Positions 30,844 to 39,150 of a stretch of 44,227 nucleotides of DNA are shown one piece after another; positions within the stretch are counted from its first letter, which is position 1; each line of letters begins with the position of its first letter. The position numbers and the translations under genes are program-made. The stretch lies in contig JADGCO010000030.1 of NCBI GenBank assembly GCA_015228935.1, positions 1-44,227 on the forward strand. Direction: 5' to 3'. Below the pieces are notes generated by a model. It was given only the letters and a program-made list of their open reading frames with translations, searched no databases and was not told the DNA's origin. The DNA is from Magnetococcales bacterium. Lineage in GTDB: Bacteria > Pseudomonadota > Magnetococcia > Magnetococcales > DC0425bin3.

Positions 30844-32597
30844 GACAGGACATCCATTCTGTGACGCAAGTGCCGCCGCGCCACCTCGGCATCATCAAAG
30901 GGCAAGACCTGACCGGCGACGATCTGGCTGGTTTCGTGACCCTTGCCGGCCAGCAAGACCGCATCCCCGGCTTTGGCCAGGGTGATCGCCCGGGCAATGG
31001 CCTGGTCGCGATCCCCGATTTCCAGACAAAGATGTTGGCCTTGATCATCCTTTCGGCTATTTGGAAAACGTCCATCTATTGGGGCTTCGCCCCAAACCCC
31101 ACCAGGACTCTGTCCTGGACCTGCCAGGGAGCCAGCCCCCTGGACCCCGTTTTTGAAAAGCCCCCGCTGATGGCCGACAAGATGATCATGGCCAAAATGT
31201 TCATGGTCAGCAACCGCCCCGGCTACCCCATCCAGAATGGCCCGCCGAATGGTGGCAGGCTGTTCACTGCGCGGATTGTCATCGGTCACGATGGTCACAT
31301 CGGCCCGTTGGGCACTGATGCGACCCATCATGGCCCGCTTGGTTTTGTCCCGTTCCCCGCCGCAACCAAACAGGACAATCAGCCGCCCCGGGGTCATCTG
31401 CCGGGCCGTCACCAACAGGCGTTCCAGGGCATCCGGTGTGTGGGCAAAATCGACCACAACCGCAAAAGGCTGTCCCTGATCAATCACCTGCATGCGACCT
31501 GGAGGGGGTATGAAACGGGCCAGCCCCTCCCGGATCACCGGCAAAGGCAGGGCCAACTGCCAGGCCGCCGCCGCCGCTGCCAGGGCATTGGCCACGTTGA
31601 AATAACCCGCAACCGGCAGATTGATTTCCAGTTCACCGGCAGGCGTGTCCATGCGAAAACGGGTTCCCTGCCAGCCGGTGGTGATGGAATCTGCCCGAAA
31701 TGGACATTCATCCTGGCCGACTTTTTCCGTGGTCAGGATGGTCCGGGTGGCAGAATCGGCAGCGAAAGTGACAAAAGGGATGCCATCCATCCGACACTGC
31801 CCCGCCACGCCAGCCCCATGCGGATCATCCCGATTGATGACGGCATGTTTTGTCTGGCCATTCTGGAACAGGCGCAATTTGGCCGCAAAATAGGCCTCTT
31901 CACTGCCATGGTAATCCAGATGGTCCCGGGTCAGGTTCAAGAACACCCCCACGTCAAAGCAGATTCCGGCAACACGCTGCTGATCCAGGGCATGTGAAGA
32001 GACTTCCATGACGCTGGCCGTACACCCGGCGGTCTGCATGTCCCAAAGCAGGGATTGCAGGGTCACGGGGTTGGGTGTGGTCATGGTGGCGGCCTGCTGC
32101 ATGCCGGGCCAACGATTGCCCGTCGTGCCCAAAACCCCGACCCGTTCACCAGCCACGGTCAGGATGGACTCCACCATGGCCGCCACCGTGGTCTTGCCAT
32201 TGGTGCCAGTGATCCCCACGGTACGCAAAGCACGGGCCGGATGCCCGAAAAAAGCGGCTGCCAACCGTGCCCATGCCTGGCGCGGTTCGGGATGCACGAG
32301 CCGACACACCCGCTCGGCCACCGCCGGTTCCGGACTCCAGGTGCCATCATCCAGGATGGCCACGGCCCCCTGCGCCAAGGCCTGATCCATAAAAAGCCGG
32401 CCATCCGTGCGACTGCCCGGCAAGGCCGCAAAAAGATCCCCCGGTCTGACCTGACGGGAGTCGGCGGTCATGCCGGACGGCACGGTATCCGGCCCGGAAC
32501 ATACCAGACCCGGACACCCCTCTCCCAACGCCCGGCACCCCAGTCCATGACCTTTTGACAACGAGTGCGTCACCGGCTTCCGACTTGTTGGACTCAT
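30840..32597 (-). CDS. murE: MurE, UDP-MurNAc-tripeptide (meso-DAP) synthetase with an in-frame insertion
   Basis: A 585-residue Mur ligase adding meso-diaminopimelate to UDP-MurNAc-L-Ala-D-Glu. ATP loop VGITGTNGKTTVAAMVES, MEVSSHALDQQRV, the DAP-selecting DNPR motif (TDDNPRSEQPATI) and LLAGKGHE are all intact. The ATG at 32597 overlaps the ftsI stop (ATGA). Compared with usual lengths of about 490-500, the excess is partly a long N-terminus and partly about 59 extra residues between ILDGVAG and EIGDRDQAI. That stretch (KNGVQGAGSLAGPGQSPGGV and around) is low-complexity and is encoded by a palindromic repeat (31032-31198). The insertion keeps the reading frame and lies in the C-terminal domain between DNPR and the KGHE loop. 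Confidence 0.95.
   Translation of the reverse strand: MSPTSRKPVTHSLSKGHGLGCRALGEGCPGLVCSGPDTVPSGMTADSRQVRPGDLFAALPGSRTDGRLFMDQALAQGAVAILDDGTWSPEPAVAERVCRLVHPEPRQAWARLAAAFFGHPARALRTVGITGTNGKTTVAAMVESILTVAGERVGVLGTTGNRWPGMQQAATMTTPNPVTLQSLLWDMQTAGCTASVMEVSSHALDQQRVAGICFDVGVFLNLTRDHLDYHGSEEAYFAAKLRLFQNGQTKHAVINRDDPHGAGVAGQCRMDGIPFVTFAADSATRTILTTEKVGQDECPFRADSITTGWQGTRFRMDTPAGELEINLPVAGYFNVANALAAAAAAWQLALPLPVIREGLARFIPPPGRMQVIDQGQPFAVVVDFAHTPDALERLLVTARQMTPGRLIVLFGCGGERDKTKRAMMGRISAQRADVTIVTDDNPRSEQPATIRRAILDGVAGAVADHEHFGHDHLVGHQRGLFKNGVQGAGSLAGPGQSPGGVWGEAPIDGRFPNSRKDDQGQHLCLEIGDRDQAIARAITLAKAGDAVLLAGKGHETSQIVAGQVLPFDDAEVARRHLRHRMDVLS
31032..31198. mobile_element. Palindromic repeat element inserted in frame in murE
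   Basis: About 167 bp bounded by 26-bp imperfect terminal inverted repeats, 31032-31057 (ATGTTGGCCTTGATCATC...) and 31173-31198 (...GATGATCATGGCCAAAAT), matching at 22 of 26 positions. The interior contains strong hairpins: GGGGC-TTC-GCCCC, CCAGGAC-TCT-GTCCTGG and CCAGGG...CCCTGG. It accounts for almost all of the roughly 59 extra residues of MurE. Similar 'GGGGCTTCGCCCCAAACCCC' intergenic repeats are common in bacterial genomes as I recall. It behaves like the in-frame Rickettsia palindromic elements; no other copy is in this window. Confidence 0.7.
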
Positions 32598-34783
32598 TGC
32601 AGCTCCAGACGGATTCCCCCATCGGGAAGCGTCACCTGCCGCACCACCTGCCCGGAACCTTGCACCTGGGGAACGATGCCCTTTTCGGAAATCACTTCCA
32701 ATGCCTGCCACAGACTCATATTGATCAGGCTGTCCGTAGCGGGTTGTTGATCCTTGGACTGATCGGGATTGAAGACATGCCCGGCAATGGGGGGCATGGG
32801 AGCATTTTTGGGGATTTCCGGCAACACTGCCAGCAAAGGCAGCACTTCCTGGGCGATCTCCTTGAAGACAGGTGCCGCGACGACACCTCCATAGTATTGT
32901 CCCTGGGGTTCATCCAGACCCACATAGATCAGCAGACGCGGGTGGTCCGCCGGTACAAAACCGAAAAAGGACGAAAAATAGCGCCCGGCGGCATATCCCC
33001 CGGTGGGAGAGGCTTTTTGGGCCGTTCCGGTCTTGCCGGCTGACACGTAGCCATCCACCGCAGCCTGGGGGGCGGTTCCATCCGGTCCCACCACACCTAC
33101 CAGAATTTTACGCATGATCTGGGATGTCGCTTCGGAGATCACCTGTGTCGGAGGGTTACGTTTTTGTGGCACCAACCGACCGTTGATGACTCGACCGGCC
33201 GCGAGATGGGGTTGATGGAGCAAGCCGCCATTGACGACAGCAGCGGCGGCGGCACTCAACTGAATCGGCGTGGTGCTGATGCCCTGACCGAAAGATCGGT
33301 TGGCAAGCCCCACCCGCACATAGTGTTTGATATCCGGAAAACGACCGCTGGCTTCATAATCGAGTTCGATACCGGTGGGACGGGCAAAACCGAAGCGATA
33401 CAGATAGGGTTCCTGGCGTTCGTTGCCAACGGACAACCCGATTTTGGCGGCACCGACGTTGGAACTTTTTTGCAGGATTTGCGACACGCTGAGCAACTGA
33501 TTTTTTTTATGGGTATCCCGGATGCGTCGCCCCCCCACGATGATTGTACCGCCTTCGACGTCAATGAGGGTATCGGGACGCACCACACCCATATCCAGGG
33601 CTGCGGCAACGGTAAATACCTTGAAGGTGGAACCCGGTTCAAAGGCATCCATGACAACCCGATTGCGGCGATCTTTTGGTTCGCTGTCGGCCAGATTGTT
33701 CGGGTTGAAGCCAGGCTGGTTGACCATGGCCAGAACATCGCCATTGTCAGGGTCCAGGACCACGACCAGGCCGGATTTCGACTTGGTACGGGTCATGGCC
33801 TTGAGCAGGGCGCGATAGGCCACGTATTGGATGGTCGTGTCGATGGTCAATACGAGATCGGTTCCAGGTTGTGCCACTTCGAGGGTTTGGGCCTGGGGCA
33901 TGGGACGCCCCAAACGATCCCGGACAATGATGCGGCTGCCCGGTCTGCCACGCAGCACGGTTTCGAATGAGCGTTCCAATCCTTCCACGCCAAGACCATC
34001 AAAATCCACAAAGCCGATAACATGCGCGATCAGCTCCCCCAGTGGATAAAAACGCTGCACTTCCGGCACGAAAAACAGTGCCGGTCCTTCCGGCTCTTCA
34101 TCGGTTCGTGCGGCCTTTTCCCGCATCAGGGACTCTTCCATGGTCTGGATTTTTTCGACGACATCCGGAGAGATGCGGCGCTTCAAGACGGGATAGCTTC
34201 CTGGTCGCGCCCGGCGCAACCGTTTTTCCAGGACATCAGCGGGCATATCCAGGAGGGGTCCCAACCAGCGGGCCATTTCGACCGGATCACCCATGCGATC
34301 CCGATCCAGCGAGACGGTTTTCACCGGCAGACTGGTGGCCATGGTTCGGCCATGGCGATCCAGGATACGACCGCGCACACCGGGTATGGCCACTTTTTTC
34401 TTGTGCTGGCTTTCTGCCCGTTCCCGCAGGGTATCTCCCTGAAGGATGGTCAGATCCAGGGCACGGATGGCCAGAAGGGCAAAGCTCAGGAGAAACGTCC
34501 CCACAACAAACCGCATGCGACTCTGAAAATGGGCTTCGCTGTCGCGGGGAACGAGCGGATTGGGCAACCGGGCCAAAATACCGGCGCGTCCACCCGACGA
34601 TGCTGCGGGTGGCCGGACGGCACGCCTGGGTCGCACGGGTGCCGGGGCTGGACGCGGGGCAGGCGTCGGGGCCGGACGCGGAGCAGGCTTGCCCTTGCGA
34701 CCAAAAGAAAACGTAAACTTCGGTTTCCGAATGGTGGCCGGTGGTCGTGCGGAGGCATTATCTTTGGATTTGCTGAATTTCAT
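32594..34783 (-). CDS. ftsI: FtsI/PBP3, septal peptidoglycan transpeptidase
   Basis: A 729-residue division-specific class B penicillin-binding protein. Order: a long basic proline-alanine-rich cytoplasmic tail (residues 1-85, with a PAPRPAP repeat), one transmembrane helix (FVVGTFLLSFALLAIRALDL), the PBP dimerisation domain (IPGVRGRILDRHGRTMATSL), then the transpeptidase domain with STFK (EPGSTFKVF), SSN (QKSSNVGAAK) and KTGT (SAGKTGTAQK). About 45 C-terminal residues (MSLWQALEVISEKGIVPQV) look like a single PASTA unit, less usual in Gram-negative FtsI. The start overlaps the ftsL stop by 4 nt. The extended N-terminal tail is longer than in E. coli. Confidence 0.95.
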   Translation of the reverse strand: MKFSKSKDNASARPPATIRKPKFTFSFGRKGKPAPRPAPTPAPRPAPAPVRPRRAVRPPAASSGGRAGILARLPNPLVPRDSEAHFQSRMRFVVGTFLLSFALLAIRALDLTILQGDTLRERAESQHKKKVAIPGVRGRILDRHGRTMATSLPVKTVSLDRDRMGDPVEMARWLGPLLDMPADVLEKRLRRARPGSYPVLKRRISPDVVEKIQTMEESLMREKAARTDEEPEGPALFFVPEVQRFYPLGELIAHVIGFVDFDGLGVEGLERSFETVLRGRPGSRIIVRDRLGRPMPQAQTLEVAQPGTDLVLTIDTTIQYVAYRALLKAMTRTKSKSGLVVVLDPDNGDVLAMVNQPGFNPNNLADSEPKDRRNRVVMDAFEPGSTFKVFTVAAALDMGVVRPDTLIDVEGGTIIVGGRRIRDTHKKNQLLSVSQILQKSSNVGAAKIGLSVGNERQEPYLYRFGFARPTGIELDYEASGRFPDIKHYVRVGLANRSFGQGISTTPIQLSAAAAAVVNGGLLHQPHLAAGRVINGRLVPQKRNPPTQVISEATSQIMRKILVGVVGPDGTAPQAAVDGYVSAGKTGTAQKASPTGGYAAGRYFSSFFGFVPADHPRLLIYVGLDEPQGQYYGGVVAAPVFKEIAQEVLPLLAVLPEIPKNAPMPPIAGHVFNPDQSKDQQPATDSLINMSLWQALEVISEKGIVPQVQGSGQVVRQVTLPDGGIRLELQ

Positions 34784-35058
34784 GGATCATCCTGGCGCCA
34801 GACCCGCCACTGATCGGGACGCGGGGGTTCCATGCCCAACTCCTGGCGTGCCCGACGTTCCACGGTATTCAATCCGGTTCGATAGACCCATTCTACCTGC
34901 AAAGCCTGCTCTTCATCCAGGAGACGCAAGCGCTCCTTCTGGGCTGCATCCAGGGTGCGATGGGCGGCCAGCATCAAGTTGCGCGAGGCCACCGTTGCCG
35001 CAGCTGAAACCGCCAACAGAACGGCCAGAAATACCGACAGCAACCAAAAAGGCTTCAT
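34780..35058 (-). CDS. ftsL: FtsL, divisome bitopic membrane protein
   Basis: A 92-residue protein: short N-terminus, one transmembrane helix (FWLLSVFLAVLLAVSAAATV), then a periplasmic coiled coil (AAHRTLDAAQKERLRLLDEEQ) and a tail ending PPRPDQWRVWRQDDP. FtsL is divergent in sequence; identity rests on size, topology and its place between rsmH and ftsI. GAGGAA lies 7 nt before the ATG at 35058. It would join FtsB/FtsQ to activate FtsWI. Confidence 0.88.
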   Translation of the reverse strand: MKPFWLLSVFLAVLLAVSAAATVASRNLMLAAHRTLDAAQKERLRLLDEEQALQVEWVYRTGLNTVERRARQELGMEPPRPDQWRVWRQDDP

Positions 35059-35119
35059 GGCCGGTTCCTCATGGTTGGCAACAGAACGGCCCAAGATATC
35101 GACAACAACCAGCAGGGCT

Positions 35120-36109
35120 TCATGGTCGATCCATCCTGGTCGGCAACCGCTCGGCCACGCGCATCCGGGCACTGCGGGCACGCGGATTTTTTTGGACTTC
35201 GGCGGCGGTGGGCAACCACGGTTTGCGGGTGATCAGGCGCACGGTTGGTTCCGGGACCACGCTGGTGAGGGGTGGCGGCAATTTCGGATCTCCCACATGG
35301 GATGGCCGGGCACCCTGGCGAAAGGTTTCCTTGACCAGACGATCCTCCAATGAGTGAAAACTGATAACGGCCATGCGCCCGCCGGGTTTGAGGCAGGCCA
35401 ATCCAGAGACCAATCCCGAGCGGAGTTCTCCCAGTTCATCGTTGACGGCAATACGCAGGGCCTGGAAAGTCCGTGTTGCCGGATGAATATCGCCCCGTTT
35501 GCCCGGTACCGTCCGCTCCAGGAGTTTCGCCAACTGGCGCGTGGTGGTCAATGGTGTCTGACGACGGGCCGCGATGATGGCGCGTGCCACCCGCCGGGCA
35601 TATCGTTCTTCCCCATTCCGGAACACCAGATCGGCCAGTTCGTCCTGGCCCAGGCGGTTGACCAGATCGGCGGCAGAGGCACCCCGGGCAGGATTCATGC
35701 GCATATCCAGGGGGCCATCCGTCTGGAAGGAAAAACCGCGCTCCGGTATATCCAACTGCCGGGAAGAGACTCCCAGATCGAACACAATCCCATCCACCTG
35801 CCTGATCCCCAAACCCCGCAAATGTTCCGCCAATTGGCCAAAGTTGCCATGGAGCAGCGTCAGCCGTCCCTGCCAGCTTTGCACAGCTTCAGACCCATGG
35901 GCAATGGCTTCCGGATCCCGATCCAGGGCGATTACCCGTCCGGCTGGGGCTGTTGCGGTCAACAGGCAGGCACTGTGTCCACCTCCCCCAAAGGTGGCAT
36001 CCACATGGACCCCCTCCCCGATCCCCTCGTGCTGTGGTACCAGTGCCGTCAATACCTCCGTGGCCATCACCGGAACATGGTATCTTGCGGGATCTTTGTC
36101 CGCCGCCAT
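35120..36109 (-). CDS. rsmH: RsmH (MraW), 16S rRNA C1402 N4-methyltransferase
   Basis: A 329-residue SAM-dependent methyltransferase acting on C1402 of 16S rRNA. The N-terminus YHVPVMATEVL, SAM loop VDATFGGGGHSACLL, GIVFDLGVSSRQLD, DMRMNP, FQALRIAVNDEL and ISFHSLEDRLVK are all family hallmarks. The ATG at 36109 (MAADKDPARYHVP) gives the usual N-terminal length, but the ribosome binding site is poor; an in-frame ATG at 36238 is an alternative. First gene of the dcw-type run rsmH-ftsL-ftsI-murE. No mraZ is found upstream, and murF/mraY do not follow murE, so the cluster is split. Confidence 0.95.
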   Translation of the reverse strand: MAADKDPARYHVPVMATEVLTALVPQHEGIGEGVHVDATFGGGGHSACLLTATAPAGRVIALDRDPEAIAHGSEAVQSWQGRLTLLHGNFGQLAEHLRGLGIRQVDGIVFDLGVSSRQLDIPERGFSFQTDGPLDMRMNPARGASAADLVNRLGQDELADLVFRNGEERYARRVARAIIAARRQTPLTTTRQLAKLLERTVPGKRGDIHPATRTFQALRIAVNDELGELRSGLVSGLACLKPGGRMAVISFHSLEDRLVKETFRQGARPSHVGDPKLPPPLTSVVPEPTVRLITRKPWLPTAAEVQKNPRARSARMRVAERLPTRMDRP

Positions 36110-36363
36110 GCACGGACCCGGACAGATATCCAGGACTCCTTGCGCGACTTGACCGCAGATGCTGGCTCCTTCCTGCACCGGTTCTCCCTCCACAGCGTTG
36201 TACGTCACATCCACCATCTCCGCCCATGATATCGCCAAACGCCCCTGCGGTTCATTGTTTTTTCTTTGCCCTCAGGCTCCTTCTTTTTTGGCTGCGTCGG
36301 TCAGGATACGTCATCTTTCGATCCAGCCATGGGAACGGGGGCATTCCCTCGACATTCTGTCTT

Positions 36364-36726
36364 TCATTTCAACGAAATGGCGGACAAGCGTCGGAGTGAC
36401 TGCGTGACCGGATCAACACCGACACCTGTATTTTCCAGGGCCACAACACCCAACAGGGGTTCACACCCTTCTGGTCCAAAAATCACCTGGGCGACCGTTT
36501 CCATGCCCATGAACAAAATTCTGGCAAATCCATAGGAAAATTCGCTCCGGCTGCCATCCGCCAACTCACAGGTGGCCCTGCCTTCCTCACCAATACCGGC
36601 CTTGCGCAGATGCGACGCAGCAGCCAGACAGTGAATGGCTCCTGTATCGACCAAAAAATTGTCTTTATAGGGTGGTTGATCGGCGGCCAGATTTTTTATC
36701 TCAACCATGACATGTGTGGTACCCAT
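36364..36726 (-). CDS. Retroviral-type (clan AA) aspartic protease family protein
   Basis: A 120-residue single-domain protein with the aspartic protease motif FLVDTGAIHC (D-T-G) and a C-terminal EPLLGVVALENTGVGVDPV, typical of bacterial clan AA proteins. Such proteins need a dimer to form the active site. It lacks a signal peptide, so acts in the cytoplasm. GGGAG lies 9 nt before the ATG at 36726, favouring it over the ATG two codons earlier. These genes are often found as small accessory genes near toxin-antitoxin loci, as here. Function unknown. Confidence 0.82.
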   Translation of the reverse strand: MGTTHVMVEIKNLAADQPPYKDNFLVDTGAIHCLAAASHLRKAGIGEEGRATCELADGSRSEFSYGFARILFMGMETVAQVIFGPEGCEPLLGVVALENTGVGVDPVTQSLRRLSAISLK

Positions 36727-36828
36727 CGTCATCGCTCCCTGTTACTCCGCATGAAATAATTTCTCCAGATAACGCTTTTCAGAATCCGCAAGAATGCTCC
36801 TGTCATGGCCTCCACCACCTTTCTGGCA

Positions 36829-37251
36829 TCACAAACCTGAATCCCGCTGCTGATCACTCCGGGCAGGTGCAGGTTGCAAAGCCTGCAATCCCCAAAGAGC
36901 ATCAAGCACAACAGGATCGCGATCTTCAAGCTGCTGCGCTCCATTCTCCTCGCGCTGGTAAATGGTCACCCCCACCCGGCGGATCTGTTCCAACAATGGC
37001 GGATAACGGATGCTGTCGCCGGCTTTGACATCAAACTTGCATGGCATGGGCAACTGGTCCAGCGCATCGGCCACCGTTTCCGCCCTAAGTTCATCCGCGA
37101 CACCTACCAAAACCAAATCCACATCCGACTGGGGCCGATAGTTCCCCTTGGCACGGGAACCAAACACAACCACGGCACGTATTTCCGGAATCCCCCGGAA
37201 AACCGCCTGCATCCAGGCCAATTCCCGTTGACTCAGGCCCGTGTCACGCAT
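36829..37251 (-). CDS. MNT-type minimal nucleotidyltransferase (HI0073-like, antitoxin-like)
   Basis: A 140-residue protein with the Pol-beta-like nucleotidyltransferase motif GSRAKGNYRPQSDVDLVLVG (GS at 31-32, D43 and D45). In known MNT/HEPN pairs this enzyme adds nucleotides to the HEPN toxin and silences it. The start overlaps the upstream HEPN-type gene by 8 nt. The last 30 residues (ALQPAPARSDQQRDSGL) go beyond the usual domain and may be read-through into neighbouring remnant DNA. GSxxxxxxxSDxDL is intact, so activity is plausible. Confidence 0.9.
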   Translation of the reverse strand: MRDTGLSQRELAWMQAVFRGIPEIRAVVVFGSRAKGNYRPQSDVDLVLVGVADELRAETVADALDQLPMPCKFDVKAGDSIRYPPLLEQIRRVGVTIYQREENGAQQLEDRDPVVLDALWGLQALQPAPARSDQQRDSGL

Positions 37252-37660
37252 CTTCCACCGATCGCATCAGGAAAAACTCATGCAAACGATCAAAGGCCGG
37301 AAAATAACGGTCAGCAACCTCCCTGAGCGCCGCATCAAAGGTTTTGGAGTCATACGTGTGGGAAAGCAGATTCCGATGTTGCAACATCTCCATCCAAACC
37401 TGCGCATCCTCCAGAATACCAACGGAAAAAGCCTCCTTGATCACTTTGCGCGGGGAGGCTTCCTTGAAGACAACCCCCTGTTCTTCCAGGTAGTCTTTGA
37501 GGGTCTTCCAGGCCATTTCAAAGACAAACTCGAAACGCTGAATCGCTCCCTCCTTTTCCAACCGGGAAAGCGAGTCCATGCCCTGTTCCTGAACTTCCCG
37601 CAGCAAAACAAAGGCCCGGTCAAAGTTATCAAAACGCTGTTTCCAGCGGATATCTTTCAT
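37244..37660 (-). CDS. HEPN-like substrate-binding partner (HI0074 family, toxin-like)
   Basis: A 138-residue helical protein of the nucleotidyltransferase substrate-binding family HI0074. It contains RFEFVFEMAWKTLKDYLEEQG and the HEPN-type R-x4-H motif RNLLSH at residues 96-101. HEPN proteins with this motif are RNases in several toxin-antitoxin and defence systems; HI0074 members lie at the less certain edge of that group. Translationally coupled to the MNT gene. Together they make a two-gene MNT-HEPN module (type VII-like). Confidence 0.88.
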   Translation of the reverse strand: MKDIRWKQRFDNFDRAFVLLREVQEQGMDSLSRLEKEGAIQRFEFVFEMAWKTLKDYLEEQGVVFKEASPRKVIKEAFSVGILEDAQVWMEMLQHRNLLSHTYDSKTFDAALREVADRYFPAFDRLHEFFLMRSVEDA

Positions 37661-37734
37661 GACTGCTCCTCCATAATCACCAACCGCTCCAGACTTTCCG
37701 GCATCCGTTTTGTCAATCCTGACCCGTCAGTGAA

Positions 37735-38172
37735 ATGAGTGTATCTCGAAACAAGCAAACCAGTCCATTGCATGATCCAATAAACCCTGCCACAACTCTT
37801 TATAATGACGCCCTTCAGGCTGTCCGGACCGCACAAAAATTTCGCCTGGAATTTCCTGAACTCCTGGAACGTTGGATCCCCGAATGGAACCTCTATGTGG
37901 CGGACAAAATTGATATCGGTCTGGGGTGTGGTATTCATACCGGCGACGTAATCGTGGGCAATGTCGGCACCCGTTTTCGGGATCAATTTACGGCACTGGG
38001 TCCTCCCGTCAACCTGGCCAGTCGTATCGAATCCCGTGCCCAACCTGGACAAATTCTACTCTCCCAATCCACGGCCCTGCGCATCCGGGATGCCATCCGG
38101 ATCCACCCAGCCGGAGAGATTGTGGATATCAAAAACATTCCGGGCAGATTTGATCTGTTTGAGGTTGTCTGA
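37735..38172 (+). pseudogene. C-terminal fragment of a class III adenylate/guanylate cyclase
   Basis: The 145-residue frame contains the second half of a class III cyclase domain: GCGIHTGDVIVGNVG, then FTALGPPVNLASRIESRAQPGQILLSQ, with the catalytic Asn and Arg (VNLASR). The first half with the metal-binding aspartates is missing; upstream of about residue 20 there is no cyclase sequence, so catalysis alone is impossible unless it pairs with another protein. The ATG at 37735 has no clear ribosome binding site. I read it as the remnant of a longer gene. Confidence 0.75.
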
Positions 38173-38198
38173 CCAGGACGGCAACCACAATGGATGGC

Positions 38199-38990
38199 TC
38201 ACACCTGGGGCAGACAGATCGATGGATGGATGGCACTCCACCAGGCCAGGAGGATCAGGAGGGTGGTTTCGGTGGTTTCGCACAAGGCACCGGCCATGTC
38301 CCCGGTAAATCCTTGTACGCGCTGCATGAATATTCGACGCATGACCACAAAGGTCGCTCCAGCCACAATCAGCAACAAAAGGCCCAGGGGAAAGGGCTGA
38401 ATGGCCGTCGTCAGGAGAGCAATCAGCAGCAAAACCCAATTGGCTGTCATTTGGGGAAAATGCTGGGCGGCTTCGGCGGCCATGCCGTGGGGGTTGGCAT
38501 AAGGAGTGGTGCGGAACAAGGCCACCAGGACCGCACGCCCCAGTGCGGGAACAACGGCCAGAAGCCACCAACTGGAAAAGTTCTGCTGCAAAAACGTCTG
38601 CAAGGCAGCCCATTTCAGGATGAGAAGCAGGGTCAGGACTGTTATGGCCGCCGGACCGCTGCGGGGGTCTTTCATGATTTCCAGGGTACGTTGCCGGCTG
38701 CCCATGCCACCCACGGCGGCATCCGCCCAATCGGCCAGACCGTCCAGATGCAGGGCACCGGTCAGCGCAACCCAGGCAACCAGGACCAGGGCGGACTGCA
38801 TCACCACCCCGGCAAAGTGTGTTGCCATGGCCACACCGACCATTCCCACCCCCACCAGCAAGCCTGCCAGGGGATAGAACAGGACCGAACGTCCCAGATC
38901 CACACCTGAAACCGGTGTCGGAACGGCGGCTGTCGGCAAACGGGTGAGCAGCCCCAAAGCGAGGTTCCAGGCACGACCGACTGCTGTCAT
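38199..38990 (-). CDS. cobS: CobS, adenosylcobinamide-GDP ribazoletransferase
   Basis: A 263-residue polytopic membrane enzyme joining alpha-ribazole to AdoCbi-GDP, the last step of the nucleotide-loop assembly of cobalamin. Diagnostic segments are LGLLTRLPT, ALHLDGLADWADAAVGG (the metal-binding DGxxD region), MKDPRSGPAA and ALGRAVLVALFRTTPYAN. The ATG at 38990 gives the normal start; upstream in-frame sequence is part of a duplicated cobC tail. Last gene of the cobU-cobT-cobC-cobS run. Confidence 0.94.
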   Translation of the reverse strand: MTAVGRAWNLALGLLTRLPTAAVPTPVSGVDLGRSVLFYPLAGLLVGVGMVGVAMATHFAGVVMQSALVLVAWVALTGALHLDGLADWADAAVGGMGSRQRTLEIMKDPRSGPAAITVLTLLLILKWAALQTFLQQNFSSWWLLAVVPALGRAVLVALFRTTPYANPHGMAAEAAQHFPQMTANWVLLLIALLTTAIQPFPLGLLLLIVAGATFVVMRRIFMQRVQGFTGDMAGALCETTETTLLILLAWWSAIHPSICLPQV

Positions 38991-39150
38991 GATCCTGGGC
39001 CGATACAGGTCGAGAGGCGACGCTGTGGATGGGCGACAATCGGCAAACAGGCACCCGCTTTCGAAGCCAGACACCGAACATGACCGACCACTGTCATGAT
39101 TACTGGCCGGTGCAGATCAAAAGGTGGCGCTGTGGGAGACCAGTCGCGGC
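38977..39150. repeat. Diverged duplication at the cobC/cobS border, period 107 bp
   Basis: The cobS start region (about 38977-39043) and the end of cobC (about 39084-39150) align at a constant offset of 107 bp: shared blocks include CTGTCATGAT, then CAG.TC.A.AGG.G and CGCTGTGG. On the minus strand the copy next to cobS still encodes a relic of the cobC C-terminus (LPIVAHPQRRLST against LPRLVSHSATF). Identity is about 70-75 per cent, so it is older than the mpl duplication. Confidence 0.65.

Noticed and set aside
36110-36363. Search for mraZ upstream of rsmH
   Set aside because: No MraZ-like sequence is present on either strand in this gap; only an alternative in-frame rsmH start at 36238 was noted.
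36729-36830. Coding-like stretch ending LADSEKRYLEKLFHAE before the aspartic protease gene
   Set aside because: It opens only after a nearby stop and has no start; noted as a possible remnant but not called as a gene.
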